Source: Patagioenas fasciata
Lineage: Eukaryota; Chordata; Aves; Columbiformes; Columbidae
DNA length: 64,000 bases
Direction: 5' to 3'
NCBI RefSeq assembly: GCF_037038585.1
Contig: NC_092525.1
Coordinates: forward strand, 30,778,367 to 30,842,366
Both the position numbers and the translations under genes were made by a program. Each line of letters starts with the position of its first letter. The stretch's first letter is position 1. A model generated the notes under the pieces. That model worked only from the letters and a program-made list of their open reading frames with translations. It made no database searches and was not told where the DNA came from. Positions 38,991-53,089 of the stretch are shown here, piece after piece.

Positions 38991-41900
38991 ATTCTGAGTC
39001 TAAGTGCTTGTGTAGTTGTGGATTTTCATCCAGAAATGAGAGAAAGAGAGAAAGAAAAGAAGTTAGGGTGCTTTGCTTAAAGCCCTGAAAAGTACAAACA
39101 AGAAGGCACATTTTTCTGACACGGGGAGCCTTCTGAAGAAGCCCACAGCACTGAAAAACAGAAGTCTGACCACTTCTGTGTGTTGCTACTGTTTACCAGG
39201 GTAGTATGGCTGGGCTGAGCACTCTGGAGCTTCCTATCTCAATGGAAACAGGAGGTTTCTGTAGTGCCCTGATAGCACTAGCTCTGGATTGCTCCAACCT
39301 CAGCCTTAATGGGTTGCAAAAACAACCAAGGGCGAGCAATTTTCCAACACGGCTGCTCTCCACACCTTCCAGCTGCCTGCACTGCTGTTACCTGAAGCCC
39401 CCCAGCCCAGCTACCCGTCCTGCTCGTGCCAACACTTTCCTCTGCAGTGCCAAGCCCTGGCTACAAATTCCCTTCAGGGATTCTCAGCAAAAACAACTAA
39501 TCACCTCTGTGTTCACAGCTGGCCCGACAACGAAAGGACCATGAGCACAGCACAGAGCAGTGTCCGGATGCAGACAAAAATGCAGAGCAAAATCTTTCAT
39601 CCTGTGCATGGATGGAAGAGTTCCACAGCCCCCACGGCCGTCACCACATAGTGCAGAGGAATACAGACCCCTTACCTTGCCCATCATATGCTGCCAGCCT
39701 GCAGCACACCTCTGCATACCCGCCCAGGGATGCACCCACCCTGCCAGAGAGTCCTTCCCAAGAGTTCTTATGGGGTAGAGAGTGCTTGAGTGTAGATGAA
39801 TTGTTGCATTGCACAGACTAGTAATACCAATTGGTCATGGATGGGTGGGCAATTAGATGGGCAGACAGATAAGACAGCCTGGCCTGTTCGCAATTAAACA
39901 CAACAGCAGTTGTACAACACACTACTGCAACTTCTTCTTTAAATAAAAAATTGAAATCAACTACCATTTCCTCAGCAGCTCAAAACTATTAAATGACTGT
40001 TTGCAGGGTAGCTCATGTCATACGTAGGAGGCTGAAATGTAATGTAGAAATAAGAGGTTTTTTCCTAGTTGGCAGCATTGACAGCAACTGTAATGTACGA
40101 CTCTCTTGGATGCAGCCTGGCAGAAGCAGAGTGAGAATCATCCAGTGCTATTCACTGGAGAAATTGTTACACATTAAAGAGAAGGCAGAATCAAAGATCT
40201 AAGGATCATGGCAGGAAGGAGGGAGGGAGAAAGAGAGGGAAAGACATGGTTTGCTCTTGCAGTTTTAATAAGGATTTGTGAGGTAATGTTGTGTAAAGGT
40301 AATAGACCTGGATCTTTAAAAGTAATAATAACTAGAACCAACTCTCCCTGTTAACTGACCTTTAAATATTATTGTCCCTTTCAGTTTACCAAAAAGACAT
40401 TTATTTCACGAAAGATGTTATTCAACTCTGTTTAAAGATCTAATAGGCTAAAATATGCTAAACTGACATTTAGAATTATCTCATAACACTTTTTTTTATG
40501 ATAACTTATATTATTTCCCTGTGCTTTGAATGTGAGGGGTTTTTGTTGGTTTGTTTGTTTTCCAACGTATTTTGAAACCATTTAAAATAATAGGCAGATA
40601 TTGCCTAGACATTCAGGTTATCTGTAATGATATTACGGCCTTTCTCAACAGCTGAGTAATTACTTCCTTATTATGCTCAAGGCAAGTTGCAATCACATGC
40701 CCTATTCAAGCTTTAAGCCCACATCACACAGGAAAAGGAAGCATTCACACTGACATTTTACATACCTAACTGCATTTTTTATAATAAGGAAAGCATCCAT
40801 GGTATACTGCCTTGATAATCTGTGAAATGAAGACAACTGGGAGCACCAGAAAAAAAAAAAAAAATCCATTGTGTTAGGGGGATAAAAAGCAGTGCGACTT
40901 GAGTAAAGGTAGTGAAGGTATTGGTTCTGCCTCTATTGCAGTCATCTCCCAGGGCACATTTTAGCTGTGGCCATGCACAAGCGTGCCATCACTTCAGGCA
41001 GCAGACCCAGGTGGGCAGCAGCGTGCATTATTGTGACGGACCCTGACTGCTGCTGGGTGTGGGCATCACATCCAACACCTCTCTGCCCGTCCCGGCTCCC
41101 CAGCAGACACAGCAGCCCAGCACTCCTCCCCACCATGGCACATCATCTGTCCTCCCCTACAGACCTTAGCAGAGTCACACTCCTGATTCTCTTGCACTGC
41201 TGAGACAGCTCCAGCCTCCAGGTCCTTCCTCCCCTGCCAGATACTCCAAGTCCACCTCCAGATGTGTTTGGTGTCACAAAATACGCTTGAGAAATCAAGA
41301 AACAAACATTTCTCATTCATCAAGGAGAGATGTTCAAATTCTGGTGCCATTAAACTGGGCAGAGAGTAGGAGGGGTCACCCAGCAAGAGCAATGGCACAA
41401 AACAGACTTCATGTCTTAAATTCTACATTTTTTTACTCTGCAGCATCCTCTTTCACCCGAGCGTCATAGCCCAGCTACCTCAGCATCTGGTGGAAGAACG
41501 GTCCCTTTCCCTGGGCATCCTTCAGCTCCAAGAACAGGGGAAAAGTCATCACAGATTGCTGATGTGCCAAAAACATGGGTAAGTGTAAACAAGGTAAAGT
41601 AATGCATGATAACAAACAAAATACAGCAATCCACTTGTGCACTCCTGGTTATAGTCTTTCCTAATGAAAGAGAAAGGAATGGTCATTTATGTGACAAAAA
41701 TCTGTTAAATTACTAAAAGAAACACACAGACAATCAGCAAGGAACCAAAGTGGAAGCTACAAAGAGAATTGACCTCTTGTGAGAATTTTAGTGTTCTGTG
41801 ATTTCAACAAACACTAAAGAAGCAAAGATAGAAGGGACAAATTAAGTAATAAAAGGAAGAAGGCTCATTTAATACATAAAATCTGTAATGTTTTCTAAAA

Positions 41901-44073
41901 ACAAATGCCAGTTACAATGCTCTGACAGGATGTGTTTGGGTTCAGGTCAGCTCTTATTTCACCCACAATAATTTTAATGTTAGTAACATAAAGTAGACAA
42001 ACCTAATTTTTAATTGGATATTACTGTTCATTTCAATTGAGCTAGCAGCAAAGTAGATGCAAAATCTAAACAGAAGACTTCAATAAAATGCTTGAGATAA
42101 TCATAGCATATCTAGCTCTACTGTGGAAATACACACTAATTACTTTTGCATCTTCCAAAGAATTAAAAAAAAGTATTGTCTCTTTTCAACATTTTTTTAG
42201 CAGGTTCTGGTAAATTCTAGGTCAGATATTATACACTTGACAACAGAAACAACTAATTATGTTAGAAATTCACAGTAATAAGAAAACTGTACAGTAAATA
42301 TGTTATATCCAGGCAACAGCAGAAGGTAAGTGTGTATTTCATTTGCTGTGGATTGAATAAGTTGGTAAATCTTTTCTGGCAAGTGTCCTTCAAATTAAAA
42401 AATAATGCATCCATTTCATGGCATTATCTCATTTTCTATTGTATTTGTTTATATCTCTGCAGTGAAACTATATTGTTATTAAGGTTATCGTTAAAATAGA
42501 AAATCGCATTAACTTTTAAAACCCTGTTCTATTTTATGTGTATATAAATAGGAACATTATGATCATGTGAGGTTCCTATTTGTCCTTGCTATACTCTTGA
42601 CACTGTTGTAAACACAAGCAGAGGACCAAGCCTTTACCAGGGTTTAAAATATTGCCCCTCTGATGAACTGCACAGCCATCTTTTTTACTTTTAGCATGCA
42701 AAATCTCATCCTGCTGTTTATGTACTCAAAAAAGTGCAATCACTTTGTTTCTCTTTACCTTTGACCACCAAGAAGGATCTCCATATGTCTGTATTCATGC
42801 AACATGGAGATAGCTAATGGCTCAGCATCCACTGTGGTTTTAAAGATATTTCGGTGGCTAATGGCAGCGAGATGGTGAGTTCCAGGTGTCCACCAGGGAA
42901 AGGTGAGGTGTGCGCTCTCTCTCTTGGGTAGGTTCCTGGAGGGATGCCTGACATCCATGGCTCTTCTAGGGTGCAGGTTGTGCAATTGTTTCTGGGAGCA
43001 CAATGCAGAAGCCCACTGTGGGCATCAAAGTGCCTACCTGGTGATAGAAGGAGCCCAAATTTCCACCTGTAATGACAACCCAGTCCACAGCCTCTAACCA
43101 AGAGCTCATGAGCACCCACCAAGGTTGGGAAAGAAGCCACGGTTCAAGGCAGGGCTGGGGCACAGTGCATAAGGGGCACTGCTGCAGCAGTTCCACATGC
43201 CAGAGAGGGGACAGGAACACTGCAGTTCCTAGCAGCAGAGTACTGCTGTCTTGAAACATTTTAGAGAGTGCAGTGGTGTCTCATTCTCACTGCCATAACA
43301 CCCAGGAGTTCAGAGAACACTAAAGCATGTGATTACAGGGCAGTTCCCCATCGGACACACCACATGATCTGGGCTGATGTATAGTGCCACATTTCTCAGA
43401 AAACCTTCTGGTCTAAAAAGTTCTCTGAATCAGAGTAATTACAATATTAATCACAATCCATTGAACTAAATGGAATTAAATACAAATTTTGTGTTTATAT
43501 GGTAAGAGCTGAATGACAATAAGTTAGCAACAGCCATTTTGGTCTGGTGTAAGTGCCTAACATCTGGATAACATTATGACAGAGTCATCAGCAATTTGGC
43601 TGGTGCCCAATATTGAAGCAGTTTCACCCTCTTATTTCTAAACAGCATCACAGCTTCACCAAAACATGTGTATTTCTCTTTTCGCTTCTTCAAACATTCT
43701 TTTAAGTAGTTTCAATATTGTAGAATTTAGATGGGATAAGCCAACTTGTTTCTGTTTAGAAAGCAAGCAACATTGGATCAAAATAAAAGACCAGTTTTAA
43801 ACATTCGATTTAAGCAAAGATAGATCTATTTATAAGAGTCCACAGTAAATGCAGTTGTTCCAGCTATTTAAACAATACAATTACATGGCATTTCACAGTA
43901 TAGAACAGACAGATTACTAGGAAGTTGAAAACTGTATGCCCTTGTTCCTGTATAAATATGTATACATAACCTATCACTGGTTACTACCAAATTTATATGA
44001 AGTGTAATTTGGTCTTTATTGCAGTCGCTGTGCCTGGAAAGAACCTCTTTACTTATGAAGAGAGCAAGAAACC

Positions 44074-44089
44074 TTTTTTTTTTTTTTTT
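44074..44089. repeat. T16 homopolymer
   Basis: Uninterrupted T run followed by CCTCC. Confidence 0.95.
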
Positions 44090-46989
44090 CCTCCTATAGT
44101 AATGAAAAAACACAGTTGTCAGCATAATATCCTGACATTCAGGATGCCAGGCTGTCTCTACTGGAGTCAGATGTGAAAATAAATAGATATTAAACTGTCA
44201 GTCAATGAAATTACAAAGTCAAGAGCAGCTCTAGCTGTGATCCTGTGTGTTCTGTTTGATGGACACAGGTGTTTAAGTGTTATGAAATCCAGCAGAGCCT
44301 CACAGTGAATAATGCAACTTCCAGCAGCCCTGCCTTAGCCAAAAGAGATGCACCGAGCTCCCCTCTCAGCCTGAGGCCCCCAAGCAATTGATGTGCCCTG
44401 AGAAAGGGGCCAGAAAGACCTTCCAGGTTTATCAGAGTTAAAACCTGAGAAGTCTTAAAGCCTGCATTAGGGCACATGTCGAGGAATCGAAGCTGCACTC
44501 CTCTGAAACTGTGAAGGTTAGTCCCACTGGCTTTGCATACAAATCTAAGGCAGATGCCCAAAATCCACATCATTTATTTATTATTCATAAGGCACTTAAA
44601 GTCAATCATCTGTCACTAATAAACATTAACACTATTAAAAATTAATGATCATCCTACAGCATGCTGAGACAGATTCCTCTTTCTGTTTGATGAGTATTGG
44701 AGCCAAGTGCATTGCTTTCATTTACTGACTCTTAAAGTGTTTAGGCTTTGTATAATGCTGCTACTTCAGCTCCTCCTCCAAACACCAGTGACCTCTTCTC
44801 TTGGGATGCCAAGAAATGATCAGTCTCATGAGAGGAGCTTGAAAGGATAGCTTTAGATACAAATATGTGTCTGCAGAGAAGAAAAATAAATCAGAAATTC
44901 AAGGTTGTCACAAAGCACAAGCCTTTGTGATTAAAGGGCTTTTTGTCTCCCTTTCCACTCTCTGTTAAACAGTACGATGTCTGTGACACGGGGACACACG
45001 TCCCTGTGCTCTCAGCTGCACAGGAGGGTCCAAGATCAGCTACCGGCCCACAAGTGGGCAACGAGGCTGGAAATAACAGCTCTGTTGAAACTACCTTAGA
45101 GTCTCACAAGCTGGAACAAGAAAAGGCTTCCTGAAGAGCAACTCAAAAAGGCAACTTCACCAAAGGTCCACACAGTGTCGCGGGGCACTTTCTTCTCTTA
45201 GTGGGTGGGAGGCAAAGCCCACTGCTAGAGAGGAAGAAACAGCTTGCACCTTAACCCTCAAAAGGACATTTCCTCTAAAAGTGGAAGTCATCCTAGACCC
45301 TTCATCTTTTGTGTTCACATTTTCAAATACAAATCTTGGGGCATACATTTTCCCCTTACCTTTATCACATTTCTGTCTTGCAAAGGCAGAACTCGTAATT
45401 CAGAGCAGTTTCCTAACGTGCATATGTCATATTTTGCTCTGCTCCTCATTTTAGCAATTATAAATACTTAATTGTGAGAGTACAGTAAGTATATTAGAAA
45501 TAATCACTTGATGCACAATTCTGTTAAAATGCAGGTAAATAAATCCAACTAAACCTGCATTAAAGACCAGTTAAATTGTAGAAGAAAAAAGCCGCTATGA
45601 TTGTGTACATCAAATGAAACTAACCTCAAAGTTCCTTGAGTTATATCAAACCCCTAAAATCAAGCTAAACTTAAGGTCTCAATACTAATGATATAATGGG
45701 AAAACATGCCAAGATGGGAGACACATTAATTTTCCTCTTGTGGTTTACACTCTAATATTCCAGTGCCAAACCATTTTTCATAGCAAAACAGTGACTGTTA
45801 GGAAATAGAAAGATCTGTAAGTGGAATTAAGTGACTGCAATCACTCTGTTTTCTATCCTTAATCATGTTTCACATGGAATAACTAATGAGGATCTGGAAA
45901 GAGCAGCTATCAGAACTAGAAACGTACAGACCAACTGGAAAAACATGATGTCACAGGACCACATTTACTCTGCTGAGGACTGCGGAGGGTTTGTTTTCCA
46001 TACATACCACCTTCATATCAGCTGCTGCCATTACAAGTAAAACTTGGGCCCATTGGAAAAGATACTTTCATTCAAAACAAGTTCTGCCTTTCAGAGTATG
46101 GCAAGTCAAGAAGTATTGAGAACTCACTGCAATGTCCTCAGCAAGACCTGAAGAAAACTTTTTTCAGATACTGCAGAGCATCAAGGACCAGTTTGGTGCC
46201 TCGTACACCGTTTTTACATTTGCACATCTGCCAGATTACTGCAGAGCCCCACAAACGTGGGAAGCTTTGTGAGTCATGACTAGGGAACCAAAACCTGATC
46301 CTACAGTCACACACACACCAATAAGCCCCACAGAAACTGTAACGAAACTGTTTTGAACAGAGTGAACGTACACAGCCTTCTAAATCTGAAGCTGAAGACT
46401 GTTCTGAACAAAACTTTTTAGTCATATCAGCTTGTTCTGCTGCCCATTCTCCATTGCCAATAGACTTCTTCCTAATTTGTCTCATTTTTAGCTTAGAATT
46501 CATGCACTGTCAAGTCAAGTTACTCTTAGAAGAAGAGTGGGAATTACAGTTGAGAAAAAGATATATTAAAGCATCATTATTCAAACACAAAAATGCAATG
46601 AAAATGTTAACCAGCTTTCCCTAAGGTGAAGGTGTTTATTGCTAAGTTTTTGCAGCGCAATTACATTCAAACAGACAAATGCTAGCTTAGAAAGAAGCAT
46701 TTATTTTTCTGAATCTACCTAGGAGAAATGGAAAAACACTTTGAAAGTAAGCTGCTTCATATCAAATACTTACCCTAAAAGCTTTTCTATTAGAAATAGA
46801 TTTTTAAGAATAATTTTGAGAAAACCAGGCAGTTAAAATACAGTGCCTTATTTTCCCATCTTAAATATGAATACCTTGCACTGACTTTCTGCAGGAGGCA
46901 AGTTTGGAATCTATATTCGCTTCTAAAACAAAACCTGATGCTTTTTTATGTTATGCTGTGCAAGCCACATTTCCACAGGTTTATCGCAG

Positions 46990-47340
46990 TTAGCACAACA
47001 CAGAGACACCGCAGCCAGGGGCATACAGGGTGGTTCACGCTCCTGACTGTGCCCCGAAGCAGCTCCCCAGACCTCAGGGACTGGAAACTGCAGGACGTGG
47101 TGAGCGCTTCACATGAAGCTGAACTGCATTTCAGATGGTGCAATGGTAGGCACAGCACGGGCCTCTGCGATGCCATCAGCAGAGGTGTCGGACGAGGTGA
47201 TGTGCCCACGGGACACCAAGCCTGAGAGGTTGCCCACAGTTACAGCCCCTTCATTTCCCAGCCTGCCCTCACCGCAGGGCTTCAGCCCCCTGGGTGGGTC
47301 TCTCAGCTCTCCTGGCTGTTCCCCTCTGTTTTCAGGTGAG
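46990..47340. other. CpG-richer GC block
   Basis: About ten CpG by eye between 47000 and 47230, in DNA that is CpG-poor on both sides. Frames are open on both strands for 85-95 codons, with no recognised domain. Function unknown. Confidence 0.35.
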
Positions 47341-49899
47341 TCACTGAGGTGTCACCTTCTTCGGACCTGACAAGACACAGACCCCATTTGCCTTCCCAGA
47401 CAAAGGTGAGGCAATGCTGCTCCCAAGGCCCATCTGAGGCCATACAGATTATATATAGCCAGGGACCACACGTGGGCTTCTGGCACAAATGACTCAGTGA
47501 AAAACCTAGATCATAACAGCAGGAGGTGATGTGGCCCATACTGGGCCACAAGAAAGAGCAACTCCACACCACCAGTATCTATAAACACAATGGAGGAATG
47601 CTATCTGTCTCTTTCATATGATTGCTAGACCACAAACTATTGGCCATCTGCCCACAATCTATTATCACAATCTGTGAACAATTATAGACAGTATATTTCA
47701 TCTTTGAAAATGGCAAAGTTAACAAAAAAGGCACTGAAGAAAAAACCCAGAAGACAATCAACAAGCAAGCAACAAAACTGCAGTCAGCCATTGCACAGAT
47801 CCCGATTTGTCACCCTTGAACTTGGCAGCACTTCGTTCCTGGACCCATCACCATTTCAGCTGCCCCAGAGCAGATATGATTTCTGTTGCTGCTGAGAGCA
47901 CAGCAGGTGCCAGCTTCAGCCCTTGTCCTGCAAATCCAAACATCTGACCACACTCTCCAAGACCTGAGAGCACCATTGCCAGGTCTGTGCAGCCAGCTCA
48001 CTGTGTGCAGAGGCATGAGGGCAGTTATAGTCAACACAGAATTGCCTCAAAGGGAAATGTTACAAACCCCTTTCATAGCTAGCAGTTGAGCTTGCACCAG
48101 AGCTGCCAGCCCTTCCTCAAGCTGCCCTGTCTCTGCCCTCTCCATCACCATCCTCCACTTGCCTGTGCCATGCTGAAGCTGCAGCTGGCAGAGAGTGCTC
48201 CGCACCCCCAGGGATCCCATGGAGCTGTGGTGGGGGACCAAGTGCTCCAAGAGGCACTGCACAGGCAATGCACTGGGCTCAGCTGGGAGTTCAGATCCAG
48301 ACCAAGCAGACTCTGCTCCTGCCTTTAGGCAGCCAACAGATAACTCCAGGGGAAAGATACCTGGAAATGCCATGCTCCCTTCCACTCACTGGTGATTAGG
48401 ATAGAAACAAGCAGGAGTTCTGCGTACCGAATGGCTTGAGGAAAGCAGGAGGTGACCGATCGCTGCCCAGCACTGACTATTGTGAGGGTGAGATGTGAGG
48501 CTGTCACTTCTGGTGTGGGATAATCCCTGTTCAGCTGGTGCCGTGGTCCTGGCTGGGAGATGAGCCTGTAAAGCCCTGACAGCGTTAGAGTTCTGTGTTC
48601 CTCAGGTTTCTGTGTCATGCTCCAGGTGGGTGTCTCCAAGAATGTCCCAGTGGACACTGCCAGACAGGATGGGGTAGCTGTGCAACTGTGTGGGACAGTG
48701 CCACCAGGCTGAGACAGCACAATCCAGCGGAGTATGCTTGAAGAGCAACAAAAACCATGCACATGCAAAACCACTGCATCAGTCTTCAGCGTAGTCTGAG
48801 TAATTAGTGGTTTCTCACAACAGGGAAACAGTACAGAAAGTAAAAATCTAACTGCCTTAAAACAACAGCTACTCTCAATTCATTTCTAATTTATGCATTC
48901 TTGTCGTATTAAAGCCACTTGCTTAAGCTGCTTTTCTATCTGTTTGTAGTCTATTCAGACACACAATGCTCAGTAGGGGTCTGTCTCCATGATTCATTGG
49001 CTCAGATTTCCTATAGAGTTTACATGATGTCTACTAAGCCACATACAGTTTTGTATCCATTATAACAAGGGACAAGCAAGCAGGGCTCAGGAGGCTGAGC
49101 ATCCATCTAAGAATAGCTTCCTGTCTTCCAGCTCTCTTCACAACAAATGAACAATGGTTACATTTTACCAGCTAGCACTGCATGGTGAGGGGAAATTATA
49201 GGAACTTGTCTGAGTTAAATAAGGGAAGAAGCATTTAGAGTGAAGCTCCTTAAATGAGCAGGTCAATAACTAGTTTACTGAGACCAAGGCACATAGCTAA
49301 TGAGAGAATAAAGAATTATTCTTGTCAAGAGAGAAAAAGATGCTGCCCTGGTTTTGTGCTAAATAATTACATTCATTATGTTTAGGACAGCCTTGCAAGT
49401 GGTCTTTTGCACTAGTAAATTCATTAGCAAAGCTAATAGGCAAACTACTACTGGGGCAAATTTAAACCATTGCAATAGGATGGATGGCAAAGACAGGAAA
49501 AGGTAGCATGAGATCTAAGAGCCAAAGTCAGCTTTAAGTATAATTGAATTTATCTTCTCATCAACTTTAAGGCCTCCTTCTGGGCTTGAAACAAGGAGAG
49601 GAAAAGCCATCGAAATGAAAGGATATTCACTTGATTGGATTTGTTGCTAGCTTTTCCAGATTACCAAGCTGTCTAAACTGACTTCTTGACACATGGCAAC
49701 AATTACAAATCCAACAAAAAATTAAAACATTAACTAAATTGGCTCAGTGTTTCCAAATGACAAAGGATCTCAAATGCATCAGGAAGCCATCTCCCCAGCT
49801 GAAACACTGAAAAAGTAACCAGGCTTTGAATTTAGCCAGAAGTTCACAAAACTCAGCTAGGCAGCAAGAAGGCATGCTGCAATGTTTTTAGGCAAGAAT

Positions 49900-50160
49900 C
49901 ACAGTCACAGGTGGGCTGCAGAAGACGGCCAGCTCCCATGGCTCCAGAGAGCAGCAACGTGTGTCCTCATGCTGGGCACCAGAGCGTGGTGGTGGTCTGC
50001 CCTGCGGGGGCGGGGGGGGCTGGTCATGGTGGTGGTCCTCCACAACGTTCCGGTTGCAGTCCTGTCACCAGCACAGCCTCAGGTTCAACACGCCACGAGC
50101 ACACACGGGCCCATTGGCCTGCTCTGCTTCTCTGGTTTGAGGTGGCTACGTGTTTATGCA
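49900..50160. other. CpG-richer GC block with G-runs
   Basis: About nine CpG in roughly 220 bases, with G5-C-G8 at about 50006-50019 and several GGTGGT words. The plus strand has some G-quadruplex potential. Two plus frames of about 100 codons run through it with no family similarity. A small CpG island or non-coding exon is possible. Confidence 0.35.
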
Positions 50161-50705
50161 GACAGCACCGGTGCAAAGTATGCTTAACTAAGGCTTTCTT
50201 TACAGATACATTTTTAAATAAAGAGGTTACAGTCTGATGAAATCACTGGAGGAGCTGTGGGCATAAGTACCTCTTCTTTAATCATGCCCTGCCTAGACCG
50301 TAATCACAGGTGCTTCATAGATACAAATGCAGCACATTGAGGTGAGCCTAGAAAATGATTGAAATCAATTTAGAGAGTCTGTGGAGCACAGCAGTGACAC
50401 ATGTAGAACAGCACAGACAGTTGACAGTGCTCAAGGCAGTGTCTGGCACTGACCACCATCCCCAGGCTGGGCTCACACCCCACGGGGCTGCCTTCATTGA
50501 CAAACTGAGTTACACAGGAACAGAGACAATTCCTGTTATTGTGCTCAGTGCAGGACATAGCTCTGGCTGAAAAGGCAGAAGAGATATGTTTTCTTTTTTT
50601 CAAATTTTGAAACTTTTTTAGCATTTTAAAAGTAAGATTCCAAAGTGTTGGGTTTTTTTCCTAAAAATAACTTCACCGCTATGAAATGAAAATGTCTTAT
50701 GATTT

Positions 50706-50738
50706 AAAAAAAAAAAAAAAAGGAGGGCGGGGGGGTGT
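50706..50738. repeat. A16 followed by a G-rich stretch
   Basis: A run of 16 A passes into GGAGGGCGGGGGGGTGTGG. A purine-only strand switching from A to G is slippage-prone. Confidence 0.9.
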
Positions 50739-51031
50739 GGAAATCAAATATTTAAGCTTTTGCTTTAAATTTAGAATAAATAAATTTTGTGTGTGTGTTA
50801 ACTTCGTAAAAAACTTATTCAGCTGTCTGATTCAGGTTCAGCTTGGTTGGGCTCAGTTTTGCCACTGAACCAGAAAGCTGCTATACATCATATCTGAATC
50901 TAGCTGTTTTAAACGGACACTCAGAGTCTTAGTTAAAGGCATATAAAACATAGCTTTTCAGTAATCGAATTTGGGAAAGACAGGAAAGAAGTAACAGCAG
51001 CAAACCCGTATCTGAAAGAAAAAGAGAATGG

Positions 51032-51049
51032 AAAAAAAAAAAAAAAAAA
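51032..51049. repeat. A18 homopolymer
   Basis: Eighteen A, followed by GAAAAAAATG. Surrounding sequence is purine-rich. No retrocopy body is recognised. Confidence 0.95.
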
Positions 51050-51837
51050 GAAAAAAATGAAGTCTTCTTTGCCAAGTGAAAATGGGAATAAATGTTCTTG
51101 GCTACTGCTGCAGCCTGAAAAGCCAGAAGGAGCCTGAGGCTTCCCAGTAAACCCAGCTTAGAAACTTCCTCCACTGATCTCTTATTTCTTCTGGCTAGTT
51201 GCCTTATCCAGTCAATTTAGAAATTCAGGATCTAAAGCTCAGTGAGAAATTGGAAAGACAGATATATTGTACATCAGAAGGAAGACATCCAGAGAATTAA
51301 GTGTCTTTGCCTAACCTGAACACCGAGGAAATGCTTGCCACCTTCATCATTTCAGTGAGAGCTGATCCCTCCCCAACACCACAGTCCACCTCCCCTGACA
51401 GCAGGTCCAGACCACCTGTGCTGTGACACGAAAGGCTGCTGGGGACCCCAAAGAGTCATAACACCTCTATTTGCTGCCAGAAGAAAACCATCCATCATTA
51501 TCCTTCTCCCTCCACCTTCTTTCATGCTTCTTCAGCCTTCAAAACCAGACTGAAAAGGTGCAAAAAATTCTGAGGTCTTTAGATACTGACAAAACTTCCT
51601 TCTGAATGATTTTTTAACTAATGATTTCCACAGGGAAGGTGAAAACTGGAAGATAACTGCTAAGAGTGTGCAAAGGGTCTCTAGAGGTGTTTTACTGAGG
51701 ACAGTCCTAAGCACGGGCTGAGGAGAAGTCAGCATCTTGTTCTCTCAAAAGTCAAGATCAGACCTGGCCTCTAAATTTTTGCCAGTTATTAGTAATATAA
51801 ACACATTATACAATCTTTATATTTAGAGAGTCTAAAA

Positions 51838-51858
51838 TTAGACTAAAATTTAGTCTAA
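51838..51858. repeat. 21-base palindrome with flanking direct repeat
   Basis: TTAGACTAAA and TTTAGTCTAA are exact reverse complements around a single A. The word TCTAAAATT also occurs directly at 51831-51839 and 51854-51862, so the locus combines an inverted and a direct repeat within 32 bases. It lies in very AT-rich DNA. Confidence 0.8.
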
Positions 51859-52278
51859 AATTCAATTATATAGCTGTTCAAGAGCTGCTATGGTCAGAAG
51901 AATTACTATTAAAATGTCATCTTGTTCCTCCACTTATCTGCTTCCTCAAGTGTCTGCTTTGTTGTTAGTAGATGTCCATTTTACTCATTAATGTTAATGG
52001 GAACCAGGTATGTCAATCAGAAAAGACTGGCTTCTTAAGCTATACCTATTTAGCCTGCTAAGAACACAAACTTTTTATCACAATAAGCCAAGGAAAATCA
52101 GCACAGGTGTGCCACAGTAATATGCATTATACTTTGCCTCATGCTGTGCCACCACCGGTGAAGCTTTATTCTCATTCCAGAACTTGTACACTTGCTGAAG
52201 GTTAGTGATGAAGTACAGTGCAGGTCATAAACAACTGAGCTTCATTTTCCACAACTAGACAGAGCAGCAGGCACTCAG

Positions 52279-52292
52279 AAAAAAAAAAAAAA
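52279..52292. repeat. A14 homopolymer
   Basis: Fourteen A preceded by CACTCAG. No retroelement body is recognised upstream. Confidence 0.95.
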
Positions 52293-53089
52293 TACACTAG
52301 CTTGTAAATGGAACAATTTAATATGGAAGTAACTGATGGCAAATAAACACATAATGCCAAGGTAACTTTTTTGTCACTATAGCTGCATTCTGTTCCTTCA
52401 ATTTTTTTAAAAAAATCAAAGCTAGTGAACCAGAATTTATTCAATCTTACCAAGGAAATAATTTAGAATGTGAAAGATAACCCTTAAGAAGGGAGAACAC
52501 TGTGCTCCTTCCTGACAAAAGCCTTTTCTACAGACAGTGCACTGGGAAGGTCTGAATTCATGCAGTGATGGCTCAGGTTTTCCAGCCATGTAGCTGGAAA
52601 CACTCTGCACTGCCATCTTTTGACAAAGTCGTTTGTGTGATAAAACCTCCTCAAAACAGCAGAGCCTAAATGACACAAATGGCAAAACATGTTCTTGTCT
52701 CATTTCTTCAGCTGCTTTCCAAGCACATAGTTTGTTTTTTTGTTTCTCCAAACGTGATGCTTTCACACATGCTCTGACCAGCCATCTCTTTTTAAAACAT
52801 GATCATTCCTGTTACCTACTGCAGCTGGTGGTGCTTGAAGCTGGTGTCTTCTAGCAGCTAAGGCTATTTTCTAACTTCCTGCAGCAAAAAAGATTCATTG
52901 CTTATGGACTCCCATTGACAGGTGAATGCAGTCTCAGTGCTGCATCAGCAGCAGGTTTGAGTCTTTTATCAATAGGTTTAGCCATAGAAATCTATGAGTA
53001 ACTCTAAGAAGCAATAGCTTCAAACAAAATCCTGTTAGAACTGAAGAAACCGGTGAAATGACACATCTATACTTGAAGTGTGACTTCTG

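Larger units (their letters stand above)
36861..53089. other. Long unique region with several GC-richer blocks, no gene seen
   Basis: About 16 kb without a recognisable exon, RNA gene or nameable transposon. AT-rich DNA alternates with GC- and CpG-richer blocks at about 38440-38990, 39200-39780, 40940-41240, 42755-43260, 46990-47340, 47800-48780 and 49900-50160. Homopolymers: A14 at 37658-37671, A15 at 40850-40864, T16 at 44074-44089, A16 at 50706-50721, A18 at 51032-51049, A14 at 52279-52292. A TTTG/TTG-rich stretch lies at 36897-36930 and a palindrome at 51838-51858. Confidence 0.5.

Noticed and set aside
48325-48774. 149-codon minus-strand frame
   Set aside because: Located in a GC-richer stretch with open frames on both strands. 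No recognisable motif.
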